Source: Virgibacillus sp. SK37 (GTDB lineage Bacteria > Bacillota > Bacilli > Bacillales > Amphibacillaceae). Taken from it: 64,000 nt of DNA. This document shows positions 27,346 to 35,678 of this stretch, one piece after another. The stretch is taken from assembly GCF_000725285.1 (NCBI RefSeq), contig NZ_CP007161.1, positions 2,642,213 through 2,706,212 on the forward strand. The letters are read 5' to 3'. Both the position numbers and the translations under genes were made by a program. The notes under the pieces are model-generated. The model saw only the letters and a program-made list of their open reading frames with translations, was not told the DNA's origin and did no database searches. Numbering within the stretch: the stretch's first letter is position 1; every line of letters begins with the position of its first letter.

Positions 27346-29487
27346 TTACATCCCTCCGCCAAATTGCTGCATGAGGTACATCGATTGTTGATTAGCTCTT
27401 TGAATTGCTTTTTCCATTGCTGTAAATTGTCTCCAATAACGATCCTCTACTTGCACAAGTCGCTTTTCAAAAGAAGATATACGATCTTTTAGATCATCCA
27501 ATTGTCTTCCCATTGTATACTGATTCTCCGTCTGGAATGTATTTCCAGCTTTCGTTTTTATTGTATCCATTACTTTGTTCGCTGTATCAGTTAACCTGTC
27601 CAAGATTCCTTGCTGACCATAGCCAGTTCCATCATTTTTAAATAGTTTTTCTACGGCTTCCGGGTTTTCTTCAATCGCCTTTTTTAATTTAGACTCATTG
27701 ATTTCCAGCTTTCCACCTTCCAAATAATTGGCAGTAGTGCTGATTCCTATACTAGCTAATTGTTGCATGGCAGAAGGAATTTCACCATTATTTACCGGGG
27801 TATAGAAGTCACGACGCATATCATTTAGTGCACTGGATAATGTGGAATCTCTGCGAAGTAATCCACTTTTTGATTTTTCTTCCCATAATTCCTGCTGTTT
27901 GTCGCTCATTTCTTCCCGTTGTTTATCTGTTAATGGTCGGTAATCTTTGTACCTATCTTCTTGCAAACGATCCTGAATACCACCAATTAATTCATTGTAT
28001 TTTTCTACAAAACCTTTGATATTTTCAAAAACGGTGTTGGAATCATTAGAGATATTTACTGTCACATCTTCGGCAGAAAAGGTTTGTTTAAGATTAAAGG
28101 TTACCCCTGAAATAGTAAAAGAGTTGGAGCTTCTAGTTGTAGACAATCCATTAATCGTAAAGTGAGCATCATTACCACCAGTTTCTGTAGCATTGGAAAA
28201 ATTCAATTGATCCTGGATGAACGAACCTTTTGTAATGATTTCCGAATCTCCTGGATTATCCGGGTCGGTATATTCCGCTCCATTAAAGTTACCCGTCTCC
28301 GTCCGATTTAGTGTCATTTTACCTGTAACAGAATCATAAAACATACTTACACCAACATTCGCACTGTTCACCTGACTAATCATAGAATCAAAGGATTGAC
28401 TTGCTTTTATATTAAAGGCTTCTTCTTTTTCACCGTCTTTTGTATGGGCACCTACACGAAAGCTTGTGTAATCATATTTATATGTTACTTTTACCTCGGT
28501 ATCTTTAGGAATTGCTTCATTCATGGTAATAATGCCTGTGGCCTTATCTAAAGTGCCCTGTTGAATATCTTTTTTTTGATCATCACCACTTAAATAAATC
28601 TTGCTATCATTAACTACATAGCCGACATCCCCTATTTTCATTTCAAACTCGTCTTCAGATATTTCCTGGTTAGAAAGCTTAATTTTGTTTCCATCTGCTG
28701 CTGTTTTCATCGTATCGATTTGTAAATCTGTCGTATAATTAACCTTGATATCGCTTCCTTTTGGCAAGTTTTCTTTAAATGTAAGTTCATTAGTAGTGTC
28801 ATTCAACAAAACTTCATTGGAAGCAAGGTTTTTAGCATCTTTCCCCATAACAACTTTATAATAACTATTTCCAACTTTTACCGACATGTTACCTGTCTCA
28901 ATCTCTTCACCAACATGAATATCTACAGGATTGGTTAATTTTGTTCCATCCTGCAAATTAAGTTTTACAACTTTCTTAGCTTCATCTAAATTGATTGTCT
29001 CTTTTTTAACACTACCATGCTCCCATTCAAATTTAGTAGTTTTCGATTCAGTAGTACTCGATTCAGTAGTACTCGAAAAACTGCTTTTCAATTCTGCTAA
29101 ACTTTTGCGTGTATCAACTGTTTTTGCATCTTCTGTGTCGGATCCAAACACGCGACCACCATTCACTTTTGTTGCAGCAGTCGCCAGCTTATCTACTTTG
29201 GAAATAGTGTACGAAGATAACCCAGCTGCACTTGTAGCTGTTGCAGATACATAGTTTTCATTCGTTGCTGATGTCATTCTTGACCTGAAAGTGGTCGATA
29301 ATTTCATTTTAGTAAGCTCTGACCGAAAGTTAAGAAATTTTGTATTGACTTCACGAAAAGCATCACGTTGCCATGTCATCCATGTACGATCCTGTTGCAT
29401 CTTTTGCATAGGAAGTCGTTCAGCTTTCATTAGGTCAGCTACCATGGAATCAATATCCATTCCTGAAGCAAGTCCGCCTATTCTCAT
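27346..29487 (-). CDS. fliD: Flagellar hook-associated cap protein FliD, enlarged
   Basis: A 713-residue filament cap protein, about 215 residues longer than B. subtilis FliD. The N-terminal FliD_N domain (RIGGLASGMDIDSMVADLM) and the C-terminal coiled coil ending in ANQQSMYLMQQFGGGM are normal. The extra length is an insert at about residues 115-345. It contains a Ser/Thr-rich repeat and two related beta-type modules (about 198-254 and 278-339) sharing the pattern VKVG...LT...LPKGSDIKVNYT versus MKIG...IT...IPKDTEVKVTYK. The start at 29487 follows AGAGGTG by 6 nt; a GTG three codons upstream overlaps that site. A perfect SigD promoter lies upstream. No fliS or fliT follows. Confidence 0.93.
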   Translation of the reverse strand: MRIGGLASGMDIDSMVADLMKAERLPMQKMQQDRTWMTWQRDAFREVNTKFLNFRSELTKMKLSTTFRSRMTSATNENYVSATATSAAGLSSYTISKVDKLATAATKVNGGRVFGSDTEDAKTVDTRKSLAELKSSFSSTTESSTTESKTTKFEWEHGSVKKETINLDEAKKVVKLNLQDGTKLTNPVDIHVGEEIETGNMSVKVGNSYYKVVMGKDAKNLASNEVLLNDTTNELTFKENLPKGSDIKVNYTTDLQIDTMKTAADGNKIKLSNQEISEDEFEMKIGDVGYVVNDSKIYLSGDDQKKDIQQGTLDKATGIITMNEAIPKDTEVKVTYKYDYTSFRVGAHTKDGEKEEAFNIKASQSFDSMISQVNSANVGVSMFYDSVTGKMTLNRTETGNFNGAEYTDPDNPGDSEIITKGSFIQDQLNFSNATETGGNDAHFTINGLSTTRSSNSFTISGVTFNLKQTFSAEDVTVNISNDSNTVFENIKGFVEKYNELIGGIQDRLQEDRYKDYRPLTDKQREEMSDKQQELWEEKSKSGLLRRDSTLSSALNDMRRDFYTPVNNGEIPSAMQQLASIGISTTANYLEGGKLEINESKLKKAIEENPEAVEKLFKNDGTGYGQQGILDRLTDTANKVMDTIKTKAGNTFQTENQYTMGRQLDDLKDRISSFEKRLVQVEDRYWRQFTAMEKAIQRANQQSMYLMQQFGGGM

Positions 29488-29566
29488 TTCATTCACCTCT
29501 ATAATTTTTCCGTTCTACTTGTTTATAGTATAGCAGTTTCATTGATTTTATAGTTTTCTAATTTAT

Positions 29567-29593
29567 ATATCGGCAGCTATTGCGGAAAGTTTA
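29567..29593 (-). promoter_or_regulatory. SigD-type promoter of fliD
   Basis: On the minus strand TAAA (29590-29593) is followed after exactly 15 nt by GCCGATAT (29567-29574), a perfect match to the B. subtilis SigD consensus. It lies 80 nt before the fliD start. Confidence 0.88.
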
Positions 29594-29720
29594 AATGAGA
29601 ATTGGTCATTATCTTTATTCTGTTGGCAACACTGGAAGAGAATTGCCACTCCTTATTATGAGAGATACTCTTTTTTAGCCATTTCAAAGATACTGGAGTT
29701 AGTTGGCTCTTCAGTAGAAA

Positions 29721-29755
29721 AAAACTGCCAGTTTCTAATTTAGTTTGGCAGTTTT
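29721..29755 (-). terminator. Terminator of the 79-residue gene
   Basis: AAAACTGCCA (29721-29730) pairs with TGGCAGTTTT (29746-29755). On the minus strand a run of seven T follows. It is about 50 nt after the stop of the gene at 29806. The remainder of 29594-29720 shows nothing else I can support. Confidence 0.8.
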
Positions 29756-29805
29756 GTTATATATGTATTTTTGTACTATATCCCATAATAACAGTTGCTT
29801 TTGGG

Positions 29806-30045
29806 TTAATGAATGATGGGCTGCATTTGACTTTGCAGCATATCCACTTCTCTTTTCAAATAATTGAGCTGATCATTCAATTCTTGTCTTTCAGAGGCAG
29901 AAAGGTCTTCTTCTAAAGCGTAAACTGCGATGAATCTCATTTCTTCTAACTTCTCATTTATTTTTTCAAGGAAATAGTCCTTCTGTTCACACCACTTCAT
30001 CTGCAATTCCAAACGCTGCTTCTCTTTTTGCTTATCTAAATTCAC
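29806..30045 (-). CDS. Small coiled-coil protein of unknown function
   Basis: I do not recognise this 79-residue protein. It is strongly charged and predicted helical (KQKEKQRLELQMKW..., then LNDQLNYLKREVDMLQSQM with heptad spacing), without signal peptide or membrane segment. The start is GTG at 30045 with AGAAGGAGGGG 7 nt upstream, a strong site. It has its own terminator. It lies between fliD and hemAT, so it could belong to the motility group, but nothing in the sequence proves that. Confidence 0.7.
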   Translation of the reverse strand: MNLDKQKEKQRLELQMKWCEQKDYFLEKINEKLEEMRFIAVYALEEDLSASERQELNDQLNYLKREVDMLQSQMQPIIH

Positions 30046-30288
30046 AGTACCCCTCCTTCTACAACAAATATTCTATATATTGAATTGGTTGTTTTTCTAG
30101 AATAGCACGATTCTTTCCCAAGTGAAATAGAGATTGCTTCAAATGGATAAGCAATTAAATACAAGGCTGATGTTTCGCTTTTATATTTCCGTTTCCATTA
30201 CAGAAAGTTAAATTATAAGTATATTTTGAAACCATTACCTCTTTTTTACGTATTATAAATAGAAAATCACGTAAAGGAGAATTGCTGT

Positions 30289-30579
30289 ATGGGATTTTTA
30301 ATAGATGTAATAATTATCCTATTTGAAAGCTATGAGTTCAAAAAGGTGACAGAGGAGGAGATAGAAAAAAACATCCAGGAACTAAAGAAAAAGCAATGGT
30401 TTCAAGACTTACTTAAAGAAGGAGAAATACGCAATCTCATTATTCATAATGCTGAGGTAAGGAAGAAGATTGGTAAAATAAAAACACATAAGTTGGATCA
30501 TCCTTTTTATGAGGAGAAAATTCGTAGAAAACTGGAAAGAGTATGTGCAAAGAAAGCCGGAAATCTCCTTGTTACTTAG
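30289..30579 (+). CDS. Small basic protein of unknown function
   Basis: A 96-residue protein I do not recognise. The first 12 residues are hydrophobic (MGFLIDVIIILF), too short for a typical signal peptide. The rest is helical and rich in Lys/Glu (EEEIEKNIQELKKKQWFQDLL and KIRRKLERVCAKK). AAAGGAG 8-9 nt upstream of the ATG gives a good translation start. It is the only plus-strand gene within the motility island. No terminator is clear. Confidence 0.6.
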   Translation: MGFLIDVIIILFESYEFKKVTEEEIEKNIQELKKKQWFQDLLKEGEIRNLIIHNAEVRKKIGKIKTHKLDHPFYEEKIRRKLERVCAKKAGNLLVT

Positions 30580-30813
30580 CTGTAGGAAACCAGAAAGAGA
30601 ATAGAATATTTTCATGATTATTTTCCTTCTTTGAGCTAATAAAATTCTCTTCCGTTCAGGTTGGCAACAGCTTTGCAAAAATTTTTCCATGTGGCAGGAT
30701 AATGATTACTACCTAACTTAATGTCACAATGGGTATCCAGTTCAATCTCAATGCGCCAGTAGGTTGTTAATTACCAAAAAAAATAAGCCTGCAAATCGCA
30801 CGCTTTTACTTCT

Positions 30814-31065
30814 TTAAAATGCTCTCCGTGCTATTAACTTTTCTGTGCCTGTTTTCATTCTTCTTTCTATCACCATTGCTAACTTTTTATCCAATTGCTT
30901 GATATTTTGCTGAAGCCCTTGTAAATGACTCTCCAGGTTAGATGCTTCTGTTTCTAGATTTGAATAAAGTTCATCAATTTTCTGACCGTTTTCCTTTATA
31001 TCTTTTAATTCATCCAGCCATTGCGTGATAGAATGTAACAGATCTTCCATCATTTCTTTGGTCAA
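30814..31065 (-). CDS. Small coiled-coil protein of unknown function
   Basis: An 83-residue protein with a nearly continuous helical heptad pattern (LEDLLHSITQWLDELKDI... and LESHLQGLQQNIKQLDKKL) and a basic end. I do not recognise it. It starts with TTG at 31065, preceded by AAGGAGGGAACAGG, which decides the start. A small inverted repeat (ATCAAGTT at 31080-31087 and AACTTGAT at 31104-31111) lies just upstream and could be an operator. It is located between fliD and hemAT. Confidence 0.65.
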   Translation of the reverse strand: MTKEMMEDLLHSITQWLDELKDIKENGQKIDELYSNLETEASNLESHLQGLQQNIKQLDKKLAMVIERRMKTGTEKLIARRAF

Positions 31066-31302
31066 CCTGTTCCCTCCTTATCAAGTTATCTTGAATTTAA
31101 TACAACTTGATCATATCATTTAATATTTAGTGCAACAAGTGTAAATAGGATTATTTTCCAATTCTATATAGGTAATTATAACTGTGTTGGTATAACGCCT
31201 AATTTTGCTGATGTTGTCCTGTAGGGTTATTAATTAGGGACTCGAGCTGAAGGAATAGCACATATTACTGAAATAATAAATCCTAAGGTTTCTAGTATCT
31301 AA

Positions 31303-31331
31303 AAAAGCCCCCTTCAAAAAAGGAAGCTTTC
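31303..31331 (-). terminator. Terminator of hemAT
   Basis: On the minus strand AAGCTTCCTT pairs with AAGGGGGCTT (with one mismatch and a G-T), followed by TTTTTTAG. It lies 5 nt past the hemAT stop. Confidence 0.7.
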
Positions 31332-31335
31332 TGAT

Positions 31336-32652
31336 TTATCTATTTTTCTCTTCCATTAGTTCACTTAAACGGTCTGCAGATCCCTTAATTGTTACTGCTG
31401 ATTGCTCAATCCCTCCGATTGCCTCCTCAAACATCTCCAGGTCATCCTGAATACGCTGATTACTTTCTTGTGTTTTTTCCATACGACTATCAATTTTGCC
31501 AAAAGCTGCTTCCGTGTTAGCCATATGTGTTTTAATATCTATGAGAAAACCTTGTACTTCCTGTAATGATGCTGAACTATTAAAAACCTGCTCATTCGTT
31601 TTGTTCACCAATTCTGTAACATTAGTTACTGAGCTTCCGGTCTGTTCCGCCAGCTTTCTAACTTCTTCAGCAACTACAGCAAAACCACGCCCGTGTTCTC
31701 CGGCTCTTGCTGCCTCAATTGAAGCATTTAGTGCAAGTAAATTCGTTTGTTCTGCAATTGTTTTAACAATCTCGATAATTTCCTTAATTTGTGTAGAAGT
31801 GGTTTCCAATCCTGCCATATCCTGATTTACTTTTTTTGTACCTGACTCCATGTTTTCAATGGAAACATTCATTTCTGCTAACTTTGTTTGTCCCTCATCC
31901 GCTGCTTTTTTCGCTTCTATTGCTAATTCAGTGCCTGTTTTTGAATTGTTAGTGATGACATCTACCTGTCCAGTCATTTCTTTAATTGAAGTAATCGTTT
32001 CTTCTCCTAGTAAAGCTAATTCCTCTGCTGTACCCTCCAAGGAGTCAAGTATTCTCATTTTTGATTTTGCTTCTTCATCTTTTACACGGATCACTTCATC
32101 ATCATAAGCCTCTAACACCACCTGTTGTTCTAAGTTCAATAATTTAGTCACAACTTTAATAGCATGGACTCTGTCATCCTGATTTGGCAAATTTTTTATG
32201 ATAATATTGAGCAATCCATCAAATATTTTCTGGAAGGATGCGATGTACCATTTTTGTGTCAGACCAATTTTTACATGAATTAGGGCAATACGCTTTCTTC
32301 GTTGAATAAATTCTTCACTTATCTCCCCTGAAAACATTTCAACAATATGACGATTTAGAGTTTTTTTCAATCGTTCAATGGAGCTGTTCGCTTCGATGAT
32401 TTCCATTAAGTTAGGATTATGCTCCAAATTTTGATAGAAATTATCAATGATTTCTATATTTTCTTTTTCCACATAAGGCTTTAATGCCTGTGCAACTGCA
32501 AAATCGTCTTCTGTCAAATCAAGCATATTTAACTGTTTTTCCAAATCTGAACCTTTAGCAACTTGAAAAATAGGCTTCATTTTTTTGCTTTGTTTTATAA
32601 GAGATTGCTCTTGTACTTTTGTCGGTTTCTTTCTTTTTAATGTTATTGCCAT
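31336..32652 (-). CDS. hemAT: Heme-based oxygen sensor chemoreceptor HemAT
   Basis: A 438-residue soluble chemoreceptor without membrane segments. Residues about 40-190 form a globin-coupled sensor; H126 in [11 protein letters not shown] is the expected proximal heme ligand and Y73 (DNFYQNL) matches the distal Tyr of HemAT. The C-terminal half is an MCP signalling domain with [24 protein letters not shown]. It mediates aerotaxis through CheA/CheW. It is monocistronic, with a SigD-type -10 upstream and a terminator downstream. Confidence 0.95.
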   Translation of the reverse strand: MAITLKRKKPTKVQEQSLIKQSKKMKPIFQVAKGSDLEKQLNMLDLTEDDFAVAQALKPYVEKENIEIIDNFYQNLEHNPNLMEIIEANSSIERLKKTLNRHIVEMFSGEISEEFIQRRKRIALIHVKIGLTQKWYIASFQKIFDGLLNIIIKNLPNQDDRVHAIKVVTKLLNLEQQVVLEAYDDEVIRVKDEEAKSKMRILDSLEGTAEELALLGEETITSIKEMTGQVDVITNNSKTGTELAIEAKKAADEGQTKLAEMNVSIENMESGTKKVNQDMAGLETTSTQIKEIIEIVKTIAEQTNLLALNASIEAARAGEHGRGFAVVAEEVRKLAEQTGSSVTNVTELVNKTNEQVFNSSASLQEVQGFLIDIKTHMANTEAAFGKIDSRMEKTQESNQRIQDDLEMFEEAIGGIEQSAVTIKGSADRLSELMEEKNR

Positions 32653-32690
32653 TCTGTTAATACGCCCCTTAATTTACAGATATAGTACTT

Positions 32691-32718
32691 ATATCGGCTG
32701 GGACACTGAAAATATGTA
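32691..32718 (-). promoter_or_regulatory. SigD-type promoter of hemAT
   Basis: On the minus strand a perfect SigD -10, GCCGATAT (32691-32698), is preceded at 16 nt by TACA (32715-32718), which matches TAAA at 3 of 4 bases. It lies 39 nt before the hemAT start. Confidence 0.7.
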
Positions 32719-32802
32719 GTACAAAAGTCATGTTTTTGAACTAAATATATGGCGTAACGATTCACTCTCTATTTAGGCGCTACAACGGGGCTTTCCCCTC
32801 GT

Positions 32803-33003
32803 ATGATAGACATTCACTACCTGTTTCCGTGCCTCAGTGTCCGTCATCAGCTTGATGATAGACATTCGCCCACTATTTCCGTGCCTCAATGTCCGTCATC
32901 AGCTTGATGATAGACATTCGCCCCCTATTTCCGTGCCTCAATGTCCGTCATCAGCCTTATGATAGACATTCCAAGTGCTTTTTCGAGACTTAATGTCTAT
33001 CAT
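32803..33003. repeat. Tandem array of four 52-nt hairpin units
   Basis: ATGATAGACATT begins at 32803, 32855, 32907 and 32959, an exact 52-nt period. Each unit continues with about 21 nt (typically ending TTTCCGTGCCTC) and then AATGTCCGTCAT, which is nearly the reverse complement of the unit start, then a 7-nt linker CAGCTTG. So each unit can form a hairpin with a 12-bp stem. In the fourth unit the arm is AATGTCTATCAT, a perfect match. The array fills most of the intergenic region between hemAT and the ureohydrolase gene. No coding potential. Confidence 0.9.
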
Positions 33004-33049
33004 TCGACGATTAACTTTTTATAACTCCTGAGTTTACTAAGCAATTAAA

Positions 33050-33076
33050 AAGACCACCCTAAAATAGAGTGGTCTT
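33050..33076 (-). terminator. Terminator of the ureohydrolase operon
   Basis: AAGACCAC (33050-33057) pairs with GTGGTCTT (33069-33076), followed by TTTTTAA on the minus strand. It is 18 nt past the stop codon. Confidence 0.8.
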
Positions 33077-33094
33077 CCATTTATTAATCTATCT

Positions 33095-34048
33095 CTACTT
33101 CTTTTGTTCGTGTAAGATGTTCCCAGCAAGCGCATATAATACCGCATATGTTACAAAGTGGGAGGAATTATCATTTGTGTCCTGCTGTGGATAGACTTCT
33201 ACATAATCCATCCCACGAATACCCAGCTTCGCAAACTCGTGGACAAGCTCCAATAGTTCAAATGAAGTCAGTCCATTACCATCGACAGGTCCGCCTGGAT
33301 TAAAAGCAAAATCAAGTACATCACTGCAAATACTTAAATAAACTGCTTCTGTCCCCTCGCTTGCAATGTCGTATGCTTTGGCAGCAAGCTCTGCTAAATT
33401 TTTTGCTTTTCGTACTTCTCTTACAGAAATTGTTGTTGCGCCAACTTCTTTAGCATATTTCCCTGTTTCCGGTGCGTTTCTTGGACCATGAATTCCCATA
33501 TGAACAATACTCTCATTCCTTACACTTTCACTTTCATAAATACGATGAAATGGAGTACTTCTAGCATACAGATCACCTTGATAGTCTTTGTAGTTATCGT
33601 AGTGTGCATCCAAATGGATGATACCTACCTGCCCATCCACTTCCTCACTTAATGCTTTTACGATTGGATACGTAATACCATGGTCCCCGCCAAATGCTAC
33701 TGGGAACTTATTTGTTTTCCATACTTCACTGGCAAAATTCTCAATGCGATTCATTGTTTCTATAGTATCTGCTGGCAAGACATCGACATCACCCAAATCG
33801 CCAATTTTATAATGATTTAAAACGTCTATCCCATCCAGCTCAGGCAAATATCCAGTATAACGTGCGGAATTTAATCGGATCACCTTCGGGCCAAGTTCAC
33901 AACCAGTGTAATCTCCCCACGTAACCGCACCTTCCCAGGGGACACCATAAATAAGTACATCCTGATCGTTAGCGGATCCATCTTTTAGGTTTACCTTTTT
34001 TCCTTCCAAAAAACATGGTGTATTGCCATATAGTTTATTTTGACTCAT
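33095..34048 (-). CDS. Ureohydrolase (agmatinase/arginase family) with an altered metal site
   Basis: A 317-residue member of the arginase/agmatinase family, which hydrolyses guanidino or formimino compounds with two Mn ions. H123 (GGDHG), D147, H149 and D151 (HLDAHYD) are in place. The last metal motif, normally S-x-D-x-D, reads S-I-C241-S-D243, so one bridging Asp is replaced by Cys. The following FAFNPGGPVDGNGLTSFELL differs from SpeB and HutG and suggests a separate subfamily. It lies 20 nt after a PutP-type symporter in the same operon, so the transporter may bring its substrate. The substrate is unknown, and I do not assign speB or hutG. Confidence 0.85.
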   Translation of the reverse strand: MSQNKLYGNTPCFLEGKKVNLKDGSANDQDVLIYGVPWEGAVTWGDYTGCELGPKVIRLNSARYTGYLPELDGIDVLNHYKIGDLGDVDVLPADTIETMNRIENFASEVWKTNKFPVAFGGDHGITYPIVKALSEEVDGQVGIIHLDAHYDNYKDYQGDLYARSTPFHRIYESESVRNESIVHMGIHGPRNAPETGKYAKEVGATTISVREVRKAKNLAELAAKAYDIASEGTEAVYLSICSDVLDFAFNPGGPVDGNGLTSFELLELVHEFAKLGIRGMDYVEVYPQQDTNDNSSHFVTYAVLYALAGNILHEQKK

Positions 34049-34068
34049 CTGCGATCACTCCTAAATTC

Positions 34069-35568
34069 TTATTTTACACCAGAAACTTTATCATATTCTT
34101 CAACTACTTCTTTAGATGGGCCGCCACCAAGCAGACTAAAGATTATTATTGCAATACAAGAAAAGGCAAAGCCTGGAACCATTTCGTATAATGCTGACCC
34201 TGTCATTGGCCATATAAATACGGTTAATCCACCAACTATCATTCCTGCAACAATCCCGTTGCGAGACGTTTTCCGCCAAAATAATGAAAAGAGAATTGGC
34301 GGGCCAAAGGTGGCACCGAATCCGGCCCATGCATATCCTACTAAGTTAAGTACAGAACTTGTTTCGTTCCATGCTATTAGTACAGCAACAATGGCAATAA
34401 CGAGAACTGAAATCCTTCCTACCCAAACAAGTTCCTTATCACTAGCCTGTTTTCGGAAATATCTCCGGTAAAAGTCTTCTGATAAAGCACTGGAGGACAC
34501 AAGAAGTTGAGAATCTACTGTACTCATTATGGCAGCTAAAACTGCTGCTAGTAATATTCCGGCGACCCAAGGATTATAAACAACCTGTACGAGTTGAATA
34601 AACACTTGCTCTGAATCTGCAAGTGGTTGATCAAAGGTTACAATCCCCAACATTCCAACAATTAAAGACCCATATAATGGGATAACAAGACCTAAACTGA
34701 CACTAATCAATCTTGCTTTTCTAATTTCTTTGTGAGAACGGATTGCCATAAAGCGAGCTAATATATGTGGCTGACCAAAATAGCCGAGCCCCCATGCAAG
34801 AGCAGAAACTATACCTACAGCGCCAATCGCGCCTGCTGAATCCCAAAACACTCCATTAGGCTGATCGTAAGCAGTATCTGCAAATGCATTTATTAGACTG
34901 GGATCAATCGAGCCTAACTGGTTAAATAGTTCTCCAAATCCACCTATGGAAATAAGTCCATAAATAGCAGTAAATGCCAGAGCTGCCGACATAAGTGCAC
35001 CCTGAATAAAATCAGTAATACTTACAGCCAGGAAACCACCTAAAAATGTGTAGGCAACAATAATAATTGCACCTAAGGTTAAAGCAAAATGATAACTGAC
35101 ATCAAAGGTTCCTTGGAAAAGTTTTGCTCCTGCGACAAGCCCCGATGCTGTGTAAAACAAGAAGAATGCGAGGATAAAAAGAGCGGATACAACCCGTAAT
35201 AAATGAGATTTATCTCTATAACGATTCTCAAAGAACTGTGGAAGTGTAATCGAATCATTTGAGTACTCCGTATAAATGCGCAATCGCTTGGCAACATATT
35301 GCCAGTTAATCATTGCACCAATTGCCAAACCAACTGCAATCCATAGGCTCCAAGTACCGAGACCCGCAGCATAAGCAGCGCCTGGTAAACCGATTAATAG
35401 CCACCCACTAAAATCACTGGCTGCTGCTGAAAAAGCGGTTACCCAACTATTTAATTTTCTTCCTCCAAGCACATAGTCTGATAGAGTATGAGTCATTCGA
35501 TATGTAATGAGACCAATTGCAATCATCACGATGAGGTAAGCAATAAACGTTACTAAGGTTGGATTCAT
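34069..35568 (-). CDS. Sodium:solute symporter, PutP-like
   Basis: A 499-residue SSS-family symporter with about 13 membrane segments. It has DYVLGGRKLNSWVTAFSAAASDFSGWLLIGLPG in the first two helices, FLGGFLAVSITDFIQG and LAAIMSTVDSQLLVSSSALSEDFY, all typical of PutP (Na+/proline). The high similarity suggests proline transport, but the operon partner is a ureohydrolase, not proline dehydrogenase, so a related substrate such as a guanidino compound should be considered. Its ATG overlaps the stop of a 37-residue membrane peptide gene (ATGA), so the two are translated together. Confidence 0.9.
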   Translation of the reverse strand: MNPTLVTFIAYLIVMIAIGLITYRMTHTLSDYVLGGRKLNSWVTAFSAAASDFSGWLLIGLPGAAYAAGLGTWSLWIAVGLAIGAMINWQYVAKRLRIYTEYSNDSITLPQFFENRYRDKSHLLRVVSALFILAFFLFYTASGLVAGAKLFQGTFDVSYHFALTLGAIIIVAYTFLGGFLAVSITDFIQGALMSAALAFTAIYGLISIGGFGELFNQLGSIDPSLINAFADTAYDQPNGVFWDSAGAIGAVGIVSALAWGLGYFGQPHILARFMAIRSHKEIRKARLISVSLGLVIPLYGSLIVGMLGIVTFDQPLADSEQVFIQLVQVVYNPWVAGILLAAVLAAIMSTVDSQLLVSSSALSEDFYRRYFRKQASDKELVWVGRISVLVIAIVAVLIAWNETSSVLNLVGYAWAGFGATFGPPILFSLFWRKTSRNGIVAGMIVGGLTVFIWPMTGSALYEMVPGFAFSCIAIIIFSLLGGGPSKEVVEEYDKVSGVK

Positions 35569-35678
35569 TCTTTTTCACTGCCCTTCTCCGTGAAAAAGGT
35601 TATTGTCGCCCACACAATTAACAAAGGCATCGGAACAGCAAACCAAAATAATGTCCAGCCACTGATAGCATATTCCAT
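35565..35678 (-). CDS. 37-residue membrane peptide, symporter accessory candidate
   Basis: A very short gene: ATG at 35678, 37 codons, TGA overlapping the ATG of the symporter. AGGAGGGG lies 5 nt upstream. The peptide starts MEYAISGWTLFWFAVP, has one hydrophobic segment (about residues 8-30) and a charged end (EKGSEKE). Small accessory proteins of this kind occur directly before SSS symporter genes in other bacteria, so a role in assembly or activity of the symporter is likely. Translation verified codon by codon from the sequence. Confidence 0.8.
   Translation of the reverse strand: MEYAISGWTLFWFAVPMPLLIVWATITFFTEKGSEKE

Noticed and set aside
32803-33003. CRISPR array
   Set aside because: The segments between the conserved parts are nearly identical (not unique spacers), units are only four, each unit is itself a hairpin, and no cas genes are present.
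34069-35568. Calling the symporter putP with proline as substrate
   Set aside because: Sequence is PutP-like, but the operon has no proline catabolic gene and contains a ureohydrolase, so the symbol was left empty.
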